64,000 nt of DNA from positions 53,124-117,123 of the forward strand of contig NZ_BSFN01000016.1 of assembly GCF_027922365.1 (NCBI RefSeq). Direction: 5' to 3'. The notes below the pieces were generated by a model. The model did not search any database, was not told where the DNA came from, and was given only the letters and a program-made list of their open reading frames with translations. Below, one piece after another: positions 9,590 through 20,954 of the stretch. The position numbers were made by a program, and so were the translations under genes. How positions within the stretch are numbered: the stretch's first letter is position 1; each line of letters begins with the position of its first letter. This DNA is from Pseudomonas turukhanskensis (lineage in GTDB: Bacteria; Pseudomonadota; Gammaproteobacteria; Pseudomonadales; Pseudomonadaceae).

Positions 9590-10150
9590 GTTCGGTAATC
9601 GGCCGAAGCGAAACTGGAAAAGCAGTGTTTCCAGCGCTGAACGGGTAACGGGGCTGGTATAGAAGGCAGCGCGCTGGGGAGCGGGAGGAGGGCGAACGAG
9701 GCTGACGGTTCTGCGTTGCACAGCGGGTGTCGGACTGATGTTCAGTTTAGGAAAGGGGATAGTTTATTTCCTCTTTTAAAGCGGTCTCTGAAATTCAAGA
9801 ACAAGCCAAGCCTGACCATCGTTACCGTTTTTAACCCTGCCAAAACGGCATTTCTCCCGCCCAAAGAAAAACCCCGAAGGTTTTCACCTTCGGGGTTTTG
9901 TGTTTGGCGGTCCGGGATAATCTGAAGCAAGTCAGTATGTATTTGCCTGAAATACCAGTTGAAACGCTGCGTGGTTTGGCTTCCGATGGGCGGTGCTTTT
10001 TAAGCTCCCCGTCATTAACGAGTCGGCATCGAATCTATCAAGCAAATGGTCTTGTAAACGTTAGCCATGGCTGGTGACCAACTGCTGTCCATCGTTGCCC
10101 CTGCGCATACCCCCACTCGCGGGTACAGAGGTTGCTGGCAAACGATACCG
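9590..10150. other. Non-coding stretch between vanA promoter and the ssrA-flanking cargo
   Basis: No convincing gene is seen. It holds a diverged copy (about 9748-9859) of the sequence flanking the ssrA terminator, the left 48-bp direct repeat (9860-9907), and about 240 bp of unrecognised sequence up to the end of the helicase-like gene. Confidence 0.6.
9860..9907. repeat. Left copy of 48-bp direct repeat (candidate att site)
   Basis: The 48 bases are identical to 12613-12660, the ssrA terminator plus the last bases of ssrA. The repeat begins CCCAAAGAAAAACCCC and ends GTTTTGTGTTTGG. Similarity continues at a lower level for about 100 bp to the left, and weakly into what would be the ssrA 3' end on the right (CGGTCCGGG against TGGAGCCGGG). 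It contains a hairpin terminator at 9868-9899. Confidence 0.8.
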
Positions 10151-12019
10151 TCAGTGACTGCTGTGTTGGTTAAGTCGACTCTCGAAGTATTGCGCAGTCT
10201 CTTTGTCGGTGCAGTACAGGTAGCAGCCCTTCATCCCGCGAGTCATCAAGGTTCGGTAAGTATTTTTGATGATCAGGTCTGTTTCTTTTTTCGCCGGGGT
10301 AGGTTGCTCCTTCATCATTTTTTTCCAGCCACGAATTGATTTATCGTGCTTGTCGCGCTTATCCGGGGATGTCATTACTTTGCCGTCACGTACGACTAGG
10401 TCTGGCCCGATGATCACTCCGATGTAATCGACTTCCAAACCTTGGCAGGTATGAATGCAGCCAACCTGCTCGATAGAGTTCTCAGCGATGATCCATAGGC
10501 TGCCATCCTGATCCAGGTTCCATTGGCGTTTGTAGCCACCAATGACGATATCAGCAGCGGTAGGGTCTTTCTTGCTCAACCAAGGCCAACAATAGCCTGC
10601 GACCACACGAGCTTTGTTTCCGTGGTTTTTGTCGTTGATTGCGTCATGCATCGCCTGAGGTGAGCCGAACACCTTAAACTCGTAGTCTTGGGTATCGAGC
10701 GTCGGATTTGCCGTGGCGCGAATGTCTAGCGCGTCATCCAGCCACGCCAGGTAACCATCAGAACCACTGCAGCGGAACTGCGAAGACAGCACGTGTTCCT
10801 CAACAACAGCACCCTTGGCTTTTGCAAAGGCGCGTATCGCCTGCTTGCTGCCGATATCGCTCAAGGTTACACGCTGGTCTTCATCAATGAAGAATATTGA
10901 GCATTTCGCTGATTCAATCAGCTCCTTGATCTGGTTTTCCCCAAGATTTCCATAAAGCCCGCTTTTCTCATTCAGCCGGTGGGCTTCGTCCACGATAAGC
11001 GCATCGAATGTGTTGGGCGCAGTGTCGATGAATGCCCCAGAGCCTGAAAAGAAATTCGAGAAATGGCTGCGTTTGATGGTGCCAACTAGTTTGCTTTCGT
11101 AGACCTTGCGTGGAGCAGCATTCTTGGAGACGTATTTGCTCATCAACTTGAGTTCAGTGAGCTTCACCAGCAGATTGATAGCCAGAACAGTTTTCCCGGT
11201 GCCCGGTCCACCTTCGATGATCATCACCTTGGGTGCTTGGTCCGAGGCCTCGCTTGCCGCCGCCAGCGCCGACTCAAAAATTGCTTTCTGATCGTCAATC
11301 AATACGAACTCGGGTTTGCCTTTCATCAACCCACCGAGGGCTTCGGCTAGCGCCTTGGAGGGGCGAATTTTTCCTTCGGATAGCTCGTAAAGAACCTCTT
11401 TGTTGTCGCCATGCCTTATATGTTTTTTCAGAAAGCTTCTGAGTTTACTGAGCTCTTCCGGGCCTTTCAGAAACAGCGGAGCCTTGCTGATGTGGGCCTC
11501 GTAGTGAGCCGAATCTATGATGCCGTCGCTGACGTAGTTATGAAGGTAGGCACACGGACGGATTTCGATGCTTTTGTCATACACCGCTTCGTTGAAGCCT
11601 TCCAACAGCGCTGCATATGACCACACCTGATAGGACGGGTGAATGGTTTCTATGAGGCCGCCACCCAATGCCGTTTTGACGATGGCATCCTTGGTTGTGG
11701 CGATGGCCTTGCTCCATTGCTTCAATTCGATCAATACGGCTTTTTTTGCCTGATTTTCGTCGCGACCGGTGAGTAGAAAGTCGATTCGCTTCGACGACTG
11801 CGGAATGTGCAATTCGATGGCCAGGCCTGCGTCGCTCGGCAGGCCTTCATCTCTAAGGACCTTGGCCATGTACGTGAGGGATCCTTGCCACGACCGGATT
11901 TCCGAGGTGCCAACGTTCTTGCCGGTAACTTCCTTGTAATGCCTGAGGATCACCTCCTCAATGTCATCGTTATCGTTGTCTTTAAGAAATTGCTGTTTGG
12001 TCGCAGCGTAAACGATCAC
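10151..12019 (-). CDS. Predicted nuclease plus Schlafen-group-3-like (DUF2075) helicase/ATPase
   Basis: The 622-residue protein has two parts. The N-terminal ~180 residues resemble a PD-(D/E)xK nuclease fold: E69, D80 in RIDFLL and E98-x-K100 in LIELKQW are in the expected order. The rest is a P-loop helicase-like domain of the DUF2075 / Schlafen group 3 type: Walker A GGPGTGKT (270-277), Walker B LIVDEAHRL (341-349), a sensor-like DEDQRV (379-384), QFRCSGSDGY (414-423) and a motif VI-like segment HTCQGLEVDY (523-532). The start is GTG, supported by AAGGA about 6 nt upstream. It follows the MazG-like gene by 24 bp and is probably co-transcribed. Target and substrate are unknown; a role in nucleic-acid defence is inference. 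Both genes lie between 48-bp repeats at ssrA. Confidence 0.8.
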   Translation of the reverse strand: MIVYAATKQQFLKDNDNDDIEEVILRHYKEVTGKNVGTSEIRSWQGSLTYMAKVLRDEGLPSDAGLAIELHIPQSSKRIDFLLTGRDENQAKKAVLIELKQWSKAIATTKDAIVKTALGGGLIETIHPSYQVWSYAALLEGFNEAVYDKSIEIRPCAYLHNYVSDGIIDSAHYEAHISKAPLFLKGPEELSKLRSFLKKHIRHGDNKEVLYELSEGKIRPSKALAEALGGLMKGKPEFVLIDDQKAIFESALAAASEASDQAPKVMIIEGGPGTGKTVLAINLLVKLTELKLMSKYVSKNAAPRKVYESKLVGTIKRSHFSNFFSGSGAFIDTAPNTFDALIVDEAHRLNEKSGLYGNLGENQIKELIESAKCSIFFIDEDQRVTLSDIGSKQAIRAFAKAKGAVVEEHVLSSQFRCSGSDGYLAWLDDALDIRATANPTLDTQDYEFKVFGSPQAMHDAINDKNHGNKARVVAGYCWPWLSKKDPTAADIVIGGYKRQWNLDQDGSLWIIAENSIEQVGCIHTCQGLEVDYIGVIIGPDLVVRDGKVMTSPDKRDKHDKSIRGWKKMMKEQPTPAKKETDLIIKNTYRTLMTRGMKGCYLYCTDKETAQYFESRLNQHSSH

Positions 12020-12043
12020 GGGTTGTCCTTAGATTCGGGATGG

Positions 12044-12427
12044 TCAGAAACGGTCGTACTTTTTGCTGTTGCTTCTGGCTTTATCAACGGGATACTTCTG
12101 GCCATTCGAGGCAAATTTGTGTGTCACCGCCTCGTTGAGGTCAACGCCAAGTACGCTACTCAGTCGAACTAGGTACATCAGTACGTCCGCCAACTCGTCC
12201 TTGACGGCTTGGCCGATATCGGGATGTGTTGCGGCAGAGAGCGAGTCGGCGTCGCTCATCCATTGGAAAACCTCGCACAGCTCTCCTACCTCGCCAGTGA
12301 GAGCCAGGATGAGATTTTTAGGGGAGTGAAACTGCTGCCAGTCGCGATCATCTGCGAACTGCTGAAGGGATGCGGCAAGCTTCCCCACGTCAATCAGTGG
12401 TGCGGATGAGCTGTCTGAGTTACTCAC
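12044..12427 (-). CDS. MazG-like nucleotide pyrophosphohydrolase
   Basis: The 127-residue all-alpha NTP pyrophosphatase carries the family's metal-binding signature: LTGEVGELCEVFQW (about residues 43-56) and KDELADVLMYLVRL (about 76-89), giving ExxE and ExxD. Single-domain proteins of this type hydrolyse dCTP or other (d)NTPs to monophosphates. It is upstream of and nearly contiguous with the nuclease-helicase gene, so the two likely form one transcription unit. In phage-defence contexts such enzymes can deplete or sanitise nucleotides; that role is inference here. The C-terminus is basic and Ser/Lys-rich. Confidence 0.85.
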   Translation of the reverse strand: MSNSDSSSAPLIDVGKLAASLQQFADDRDWQQFHSPKNLILALTGEVGELCEVFQWMSDADSLSAATHPDIGQAVKDELADVLMYLVRLSSVLGVDLNEAVTHKFASNGQKYPVDKARSNSKKYDRF

Positions 12428-12612
12428 GGGGCTATCTCTTGGGTATCAGTGGCGTGCAAAAAAAATGTGTAGGAAGTCCGGCTTTGGATTGTAAGAGTTT
12501 TCGTTGTTTGGACGAGAAAAGGGGAAAGATTTTTTTTACTACTCTGAGTTCAAAGACACGCCAAACTCAGCCATCCCCACCTTTTTCAACAATCGCCCAA
12601 GCATTTCCGCGA
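12428..12612. other. Non-coding right flank of cargo
   Basis: This AT-richer spacer lies between the MazG-like gene and the ssrA terminator and shows no gene. The half nearest ssrA is similar to 9748-9859, extending the direct repeat at lower identity. It probably holds the promoter of the two-gene unit. Confidence 0.5.
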
Positions 12613-12660
12613 CCCAAAGAAAAACCCCGAAGGTTTTCACCTTCGGGGTTTTGTGTTTGG
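12613..12660. repeat. Right copy of 48-bp direct repeat at ssrA 3' end (candidate att site)
   Basis: It is identical to 9860-9907 and overlaps the ssrA terminator and the CCA end of ssrA. The 3' end of tmRNA is a well-known integration site for islands in gammaproteobacteria. Confidence 0.8.
12621..12652 (-). terminator. Intrinsic terminator of ssrA
   Basis: A 13-bp stem AAAACCCCGAAGG / CCTTCGGGGTTTT with a short loop and T-run lies immediately downstream of the tmRNA 3' end on the minus strand. Confidence 0.85.
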
Positions 12661-13045
12661 TGGAGCCGGGGGGATTTGAACCCCCGTCCGCCAGTCCGCT
12701 GCTGTCGGTTCTACATGCTTAGCCGTGTCTATTGAGTTAACCCTCAGCCGCCCGACGGGCAGGGTGCTTTGGGCGAGTTGTGTAAGTTTTAGCCGGTTCG
12801 TCCACAACGTACTACGCGGCGATTCTGTTCTATATGACAATCACTTCGGGTTTACAGACATCCCCTCGTGATTGCTGGAGCCGAAGCTACCAGAAGTGCG
12901 ACTAGGCTGCTTACGCAGCTAGTTGGGCACCGTAATTGTCATCATTGGCAATTATAGAGTTTTGCAACAGTGGATTTACGAGTTCTGTTACCAACTCGGC
13001 ATGCCCCTCAAGTTTTGTAACCGGCGTCGAATCCTAATCGGCCCC
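12658..13045 (-). ncRNA. ssrA: tmRNA (transfer-messenger RNA)
   Basis: On the minus strand the RNA begins GGGGCCGATTAGGATTCGAC, the standard tmRNA 5' end. It ends with the T-arm GGTTCAAATCC and GGCTCCACCA, pairing with the 5' end as the alanine-tRNA-like acceptor. The internal reading frame (about 12911-12949) encodes ANDDNYGAQLAA followed by TAA, the proteolysis tag added to stalled nascent proteins. Length is 388 nt including encoded CCA. It works with SmpB, whose gene is about 11 kb away. The 3' flank is duplicated 2.75 kb downstream around the helicase/MazG cargo. Confidence 0.97.
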
Positions 13046-13199
13046 AAAACCTACCGTGATACACGATTGGGACCGGCAGTGTACGGGAAAGGTTCAGGTG
13101 AGTCGACCTGCTTGCCGTACATCATTGGCGTGAACAGGCTATATGATTAGTCTCAAAAGCTTTCTGTAGTAACGTGCAGCTATTCCTGAGACCTGCCTT

Positions 13200-16124
13200 A
13201 TGCCGCGTTCGCCGCGTTACCCCTTGCGCCAATGGATTTGGCGCGCGTTTGTGCAAAGTGCGCTGATTCCCCTGGTGTTGGTGGAGTCGGTGCTCATTGC
13301 CGTTTACCTGTTGACCAACACCGCCATCCGCGACACCCAGCTGGACTACCTGCAGCAGCGCGCGGCGCAGGATCTCACCGGCACGGTGCAGCGTGAGGGC
13401 GAGATTATTGGTCGGCGGCTCGAGGGGTTGGAGGCGCAGGCCAAGGTCTACCAGGCGGCCACCACTCGCGCGCTGAGTGACATGACGTACCACGCTGATG
13501 CCCTGGAGCGTTCGCGCTATTCGATAACGCCCGATGGTGTGCACTACACCCACCGCGATGACGGTCGCGCGGCTTCGTTTTATTCCAATGTCACGCCCGT
13601 GGATAAACAGGACCACGACAAAGCCCTGCGCCTGTCGCGGGTGGATGTGCTGATGCGCTGGATACGCGACGCCAACCCGCTGGTGTCGGCGTTGTATTTC
13701 AACAGTTGGGACAGCTACAACCGCATCTATCCGTTTTTCATGACCCCCGATCGCTATGCCCATGACATGGTTATTCCCGATTACAACTTCTATTACCTGG
13801 CCGACGCCAAGCACAACCCGGACCGCAAGGTGGTGTGGACCGACGTGTACCTCGACCCTGCGGGCCAGGGCTGGATGATGTCTGCGGTGGCGCCTGTGTA
13901 CCGCGGCGATTTTCTCGAAGGTGTAGTGGGCCTGGATGTCACGGTGGGGCAGATGGTCAGCGAGATCGGCAATCTGCAGGTGCCGTGGCATGGCTACGCG
14001 GTGTTGGTCAGCCGTGATCAGAAGGTGATCGCGTTGCCGGCAGCCGGTGAACAGGATTTTGGCCTTAATGAGCTGACCGATTACAGCTACGCCGAAGCGG
14101 TACGCCGCGAAGTGCTCAAGCCGGACGACTTCGACCTCAAGGATCGCCACGATCTGCAACCGTTATTGCAGGCCATGAATTCCAGTGCCAGCGCGGTCAA
14201 GGAAGTGTCGTTGGGCGGCCGCAAACAGCTGGTGGCCTGGAGCGAAATTCCGCAAACCGGTTGGCGTTTGCTGGTGGTGGTGGATGAGGCCAATATTTTC
14301 CAGGCCACCAATAACCTGGCCGAGCGGTACCAACAGATTGGTTATCTGCTGATTGCCGGTTTGCTGTTTTTCTACCTGCTGTTTTTCGCCTGGATGTGGC
14401 GCCGCTCGCGCTTGCTGACGGCCAAGTTGGCTAAGCCCATGGCCGATGTGGTGGACATGATGGGCGAGCTGGGGCGCGGCAATTTCAAGCCGCAGGCCGA
14501 TGATATCGAGATCGACGAACTGGCCTATATGGCGGAGTCGGCGCAGCAGACTGGTCGCCAGTTGCAGGCCAGTGAAGACGAGCGCCACAAGGCGCAAAGC
14601 CAGTTGGAGCTTGTGCTGGAAAGCACCACTGAAAGCGTCTGGGAAGTCGAGGCGCGCAGCATGACCATTACGGTGCGAGGGCGCGGGGTAAAACGCTATG
14701 GCCTGAATATCCAGTGCCTGACCTTCGCCGAGTTCAATCACCGTGTGCACCCCGATGACCTGGACCGTCTGCGTCAGCTACGTTTCGGCTTTGCCGACAG
14801 CATGGACGATACCTTTGAGGCGCAGTACCGCTTCGCCGATGCCGACGGCAATTACGTGTGGCTACTCAGCCGGGGCAAGGTGTTGGAGCGTGATTCGAAC
14901 GGGCGTCCGCTGCGGGTGGCCGGCACCCATGTGGATATTTCCGGGCTCAAACAGGTGCAGGAAGATTTGCGCCGTGCCAGCCTGGAGGCCCAGGAAGCGA
15001 GCCAGGCCAAGAGCCGCTTTCTGTCGAGCATGAGCCATGAACTGCGCACGCCGTTGAACGCCATTTACGGTTTCGCTCAGCTCATCGAGTTGGATGCTCA
15101 GGAGCAACCCGGTGGTGAGCAGCAGGCCGATTACGCACGGGAAATCGTTAATGCCAGCCGGCACCTGACGGCGCTGGTGGAAGATATTCTCGATCTCTCC
15201 AGCATCGAAAGCCGGCGCCAGCAGCTGCGTTTTTCTGCGGTCGACGTTGCCGATCTGCTGCGCAGCTGTGCCGAGCTGGTGCTGCCAGAGGCGTTGCAGC
15301 GTGGCCAGCAGTTGCAGGTAATGGCCACCGAAAAGCCGGGCCTGTTTGTCTGGGCCGATGTGCGCCGGGTGCGCCAGGTTTTGCTTAACCTGTTGTCCAA
15401 CGCGATCAAGTACAACAACCCTCAGGGCATGGTCAGCCTCGGCTTCGAGGTGCGGGCCACCGGTATTCGTTTGTGGGTGCAGGACACCGGGCCAGGCCTT
15501 GACAGTGAACAGCAAGCCAAGCTCTTTCAGCCGTTCCAGCGCCTGGGTTGGGAAAACTCGACCATCCCGGGTGCCGGCATCGGCCTGGTACTGAGTCGCG
15601 AGCTGGCCGAGTTGATGGATGGCGAGCTGGGGCTGCTGAGTACGCCTGGCATTGGTAGTCGGTTCTGGATTGATTTGCCCAGTGCGGCGGCGCCGGATAC
15701 CAGCGTGCACGGCCAGGTTGATGTCATTGAGCAAGCCAAGGAATTGGCCGCCGTGCTCTGTGTGGAAGATCACCCGGCCTGCATGCGGGTATTGCAGGAA
15801 GGTTTGCGCGAGCTGGCCGATGTGCGGGGGGCCGCGTCCATCCAGCGCGCCTACGCAGTGCTGGAAAGTTTTACCCCGGACCTGCTGCTGCTCGATCTGG
15901 ATCTGCCCGATGGCGATGGCTTGCACATTCTCGACATGATGCGCCGCACGCCGCATTTGAGTGAGGTGCCGGTGTTGGTGATCAGTGCTGCGGCCGACGA
16001 CGAGGTGTTCGCCGATGCCATACGCCGAGGTGCCCAGGCTTGCCTGGCCAAGCCGATTGATCTGCAGCAGCTACGCCAAATGGCAATAAAGCTGTTGGAA
16101 GACGTGGTGGTCATCAATCAGTAG
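13200..16124 (+). CDS. Hybrid sensor histidine kinase (Cache-PAS-HisKA-HATPase-REC)
   Basis: The 974-residue membrane kinase has TM1 at about residues 17-40, a large periplasmic Cache-type sensing domain (about 45-370), TM2 at about 379-403, a HAMP-like linker and a PAS domain (about 468-590). HisKA follows with phospho-accepting H613 in MSHELRTPLN, then HATPase_c with the N box LLNLLSNAIKYNN and the glycine boxes DTGPGL and GAGIGLVLS. A C-terminal receiver has the acidic pair in CVEDHP, acceptor D899 in LLDLDLPDGDG and K951 in CLAKP. It probably autophosphorylates and passes phosphate internally to REC. No cognate regulator or phosphotransfer protein is adjacent, so it is an orphan. It is divergent from ssrA. 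The ligand is unknown; Cache domains often bind amino acids, amines or carboxylates. Confidence 0.9.
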   Translation: MPRSPRYPLRQWIWRAFVQSALIPLVLVESVLIAVYLLTNTAIRDTQLDYLQQRAAQDLTGTVQREGEIIGRRLEGLEAQAKVYQAATTRALSDMTYHADALERSRYSITPDGVHYTHRDDGRAASFYSNVTPVDKQDHDKALRLSRVDVLMRWIRDANPLVSALYFNSWDSYNRIYPFFMTPDRYAHDMVIPDYNFYYLADAKHNPDRKVVWTDVYLDPAGQGWMMSAVAPVYRGDFLEGVVGLDVTVGQMVSEIGNLQVPWHGYAVLVSRDQKVIALPAAGEQDFGLNELTDYSYAEAVRREVLKPDDFDLKDRHDLQPLLQAMNSSASAVKEVSLGGRKQLVAWSEIPQTGWRLLVVVDEANIFQATNNLAERYQQIGYLLIAGLLFFYLLFFAWMWRRSRLLTAKLAKPMADVVDMMGELGRGNFKPQADDIEIDELAYMAESAQQTGRQLQASEDERHKAQSQLELVLESTTESVWEVEARSMTITVRGRGVKRYGLNIQCLTFAEFNHRVHPDDLDRLRQLRFGFADSMDDTFEAQYRFADADGNYVWLLSRGKVLERDSNGRPLRVAGTHVDISGLKQVQEDLRRASLEAQEASQAKSRFLSSMSHELRTPLNAIYGFAQLIELDAQEQPGGEQQADYAREIVNASRHLTALVEDILDLSSIESRRQQLRFSAVDVADLLRSCAELVLPEALQRGQQLQVMATEKPGLFVWADVRRVRQVLLNLLSNAIKYNNPQGMVSLGFEVRATGIRLWVQDTGPGLDSEQQAKLFQPFQRLGWENSTIPGAGIGLVLSRELAELMDGELGLLSTPGIGSRFWIDLPSAAAPDTSVHGQVDVIEQAKELAAVLCVEDHPACMRVLQEGLRELADVRGAASIQRAYAVLESFTPDLLLLDLDLPDGDGLHILDMMRRTPHLSEVPVLVISAAADDEVFADAIRRGAQACLAKPIDLQQLRQMAIKLLEDVVVINQ

Positions 16125-16142
16125 TGCGGCCGAATTTCGCCC

Positions 16143-16176
16143 ATAAAAAAACCGGCAATGCGCCGGTTTTTTTATG
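16143..16176. terminator. Bidirectional intrinsic terminator
   Basis: The stem AAAAAAACCGGC / GCCGGTTTTTTT-type hairpin lies between the converging kinase gene and the small secreted-protein gene, with A-run and T-run on either side so it can serve both. Confidence 0.85.
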
Positions 16177-16190
16177 GGCAAAGGCCGTGA

Positions 16191-16487
16191 TCAGCTGCCG
16201 CTGCCTTTACCGCTGCCCTCGGTGTTCGGGGCTTCCAGGCGCTGTACTGCCGCCGAGGAGGCTTCTACACAGGCTTTGTCGTTACCGGCTGCCTTGGCGT
16301 CACTGGCTTTGGTTTGCAGTTCGGTCACTTCGGTTTTCAACGATTCGCTCAGGGTCGCCTCTTTGGTGGTGAGGGTGTCCTTGATTTTTTGCAGGTTGGC
16401 GTCGCACAGGTCGGCGGCGAAAACAGGTGATGCCATCAGGGTCGCGGACAGTAGTGCCGCTGAGTACAGCAGGGCGGTGCGCTTCAT
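16191..16487 (-). CDS. Small secreted protein of unknown function
   Basis: The 98-residue protein has a clear Sec signal peptide (positively charged start, hydrophobic core to about residue 20, cleavage after SPVFA). The mature part is ~74 residues, helical, rich in Lys/Thr/Ala, with two Cys (DLCDAN and KACVEA) that could form a disulfide, and a Gly/Ser tail. A good ribosome site AAGGAGATTCACC precedes the ATG. I do not recognise a named family; it looks like a periplasmic coiled-coil-like protein conserved in Pseudomonas. The neighbours do not suggest a function. Confidence 0.75.
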   Translation of the reverse strand: MKRTALLYSAALLSATLMASPVFAADLCDANLQKIKDTLTTKEATLSESLKTEVTELQTKASDAKAAGNDKACVEASSAAVQRLEAPNTEGSGKGSGS

Positions 16488-16661
16488 GGTGAATCTCCTT
16501 CTCGGGGCTGCAGCTCTCGTCCAGAACCCCCGAATGGGGCTCGCGGAGCCGTGAGGGGCGAGACTGTCAAAACCCGCGTAAACAAGCGGGCTTATACAGA
16601 TGGACTTTCACCTAAACGAAGCGGTTCAGTGTTTTTTCCCCGAAAAAGGGTGGTGCCGCAT

Positions 16662-16763
16662 GTAGGGCGAATAGCGCCGCAGGCGTTATCCGCCGTTTGG
16701 CTTGGTGGCAATGGAGCGTGAGCGCTGGACCGCCGGCGGATATCCGCGTTGCGGATATTCGCC

Positions 16764-16767
<4 letters not shown>
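16662..16767. repeat. Inverted-repeat element, copy A (GTAGGGCGAATA family)
   Basis: The element begins GTAGGGCGAATAGCG and ends GCGGATATTCGCCCTAC, with 12-15 bp terminal inverted repeats and inner GC-rich hairpins; length is 106 bp. The right terminus overlaps the TAG stop codon of the D-lactate dehydrogenase gene. Related copies are at 19598-19710 and 58691-58769. Confidence 0.75.
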
Positions 16768-19571
<2,804 letters not shown>

Positions 19572-19597
19572 GAGTTCTCCGGGGGCGAGCGTTCAAC

Positions 19598-19710
19598 GTA
19601 GGGCGAATATCCCAAAGGGATATCCGCCGCTGCGGTCGTGCAAGGCAATACGTGGCATGACGTTTTACAGCGTGGTATCGGCGGATATCGCTTTGCGATA
19701 TTCGCCCTAC
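19598..19710. repeat. Inverted-repeat element, copy B (GTAGGGCGAATA family)
   Basis: The 113-bp element begins GTAGGGCGAATATCC and ends GATATTCGCCCTAC in the gap between lldD and dld. The TAG stop codon of lldD is formed by its right terminus. As an intra-operon hairpin it may affect mRNA stability or the relative expression of dld. Confidence 0.75.
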
Positions 19711-20870
19711 AGGTGTTCAAACTCCGACTTTCCGAGTTCACGTACCAAGGAGTCAGCGCTGATATCGGCAATGGTCTTGGCGCCGGTTAGCACCATGGCC
19801 ACCCGCATTTCCTTTTCGATCAACTCCAGCAGGTTAGTCACGCCCGCGCCGCCGGCAGCCGCCAGTGCATAAATAAACGCCCGGCCGAGCATTACGGTGT
19901 CGGCGCCCAGGGCGAGCATGCGCACTACATCCAACCCGTTGCGAATACCGGAGTCGGCCAGAATCGCCAGTTCACCTTTTACCGCATCGGCAATGGCCGG
20001 CATGGCGCGGGCGCTGGAGAGCACACCGTCGAGCTGACGGCCGCCATGGTTGGAGACCACGATGCCATCGGCGCCGAATTTCACCGCGTCCTTGGCATCC
20101 TCAGGGTCGAGAATGCCTTTGATCACCATGGGGCCTTCCCAGAAATCGCGGATCCACTCCAGGTCTTTCCAGGAAATCGACGGGTCGAAGTTGGCGCTCA
20201 GCCAGCCGATGTAGTCGGCCAAGCCGGTTGGGTTGCCCCGGTAGGCGGAGATATTGCCCAGGTCGTGGGGGCGGCCAAGCAAGCCAACGTCCCAGGCCCA
20301 ACTGGGGTGGGTCATGGCTTGCAGCATGCGGCGCATGCCGGCGTTGGCGCCGCTCATACCCGAATGAGCGTCGCGGTAGCGGGCGCCGGGCACGGGCATG
20401 TCCACGGTAAATACCAGGGTGGTGACGCCAGCGGCCTTGGCGCGCTCCAGGGCGTTTTTCATAAAGCCGCGGTCTTTGAGCACGTAGAGCTGGAACCACA
20501 TGGGCCGGTCGATGGCCGGCGCCACTTCTTCAATCGGGCAGACCGATACGGTGGACAACGTGAACGGAATGCCTTTGCCAGCCGCCGCCTTGGCCGCCTG
20601 CACTTCGCCACGGCGGGCGTACATGCCGGTGAGGCCGACTGGCGATAAGGCCACGGGCATGGCCAGGGTTTCGTTGAACAGGCGGGTTTCCAGGCTCAGC
20701 TCGGACATATTGCGCAGCACGCGCTGACGCAGGGCGATGCTGGCCAGGTCTTCGACGTTGCGGCGCAGGGTGTACTCGGCATAGGCGCCGCCGTCGATGT
20801 AGTGAAACAGGAACGGCGGCAGCTTGCGTTGTGCGGCGATGCGGTAGTCGGAGGAGGCAGAAATGATCAT
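19707..20870 (-). CDS. lldD: L-lactate dehydrogenase (FMN, quinone-linked)
   Basis: The 387-residue alpha-hydroxyacid oxidase-family TIM barrel includes FHYIDGGAYAEYTL at the N-terminus, FQLYVLKDRG for the flavin region and the active-site segment VVSNHGGRQLDG carrying the catalytic His and substrate-binding Arg. It oxidises L-lactate to pyruvate at the membrane. It lies between lldP and dld on the same strand. The last codon pair CTG-TAG sits at the border of repeat element copy B, suggesting that insertion of the element may have set the stop codon. Confidence 0.95.
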   Translation of the reverse strand: MIISASSDYRIAAQRKLPPFLFHYIDGGAYAEYTLRRNVEDLASIALRQRVLRNMSELSLETRLFNETLAMPVALSPVGLTGMYARRGEVQAAKAAAGKGIPFTLSTVSVCPIEEVAPAIDRPMWFQLYVLKDRGFMKNALERAKAAGVTTLVFTVDMPVPGARYRDAHSGMSGANAGMRRMLQAMTHPSWAWDVGLLGRPHDLGNISAYRGNPTGLADYIGWLSANFDPSISWKDLEWIRDFWEGPMVIKGILDPEDAKDAVKFGADGIVVSNHGGRQLDGVLSSARAMPAIADAVKGELAILADSGIRNGLDVVRMLALGADTVMLGRAFIYALAAAGGAGVTNLLELIEKEMRVAMVLTGAKTIADISADSLVRELGKSEFEHL

Positions 20871-20954
20871 CAGGTCGTCCCGTAGCTAGAAAGACGCGAG
20901 GCGCGTTCAAGTGAGCCCCGGCAAGGCGCGTGCGCCGCCGGGGCCAGCGGGTGG

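Noticed and set aside
10067..10339. 90-codon plus-strand frame overlapping the helicase-like gene end
   Set aside because: No ribosome site, no domain; shadow of the minus-strand gene.
12923..13150. 75-codon open frame across ssrA
   Set aside because: It is antisense to the tmRNA, whose structure is certain.
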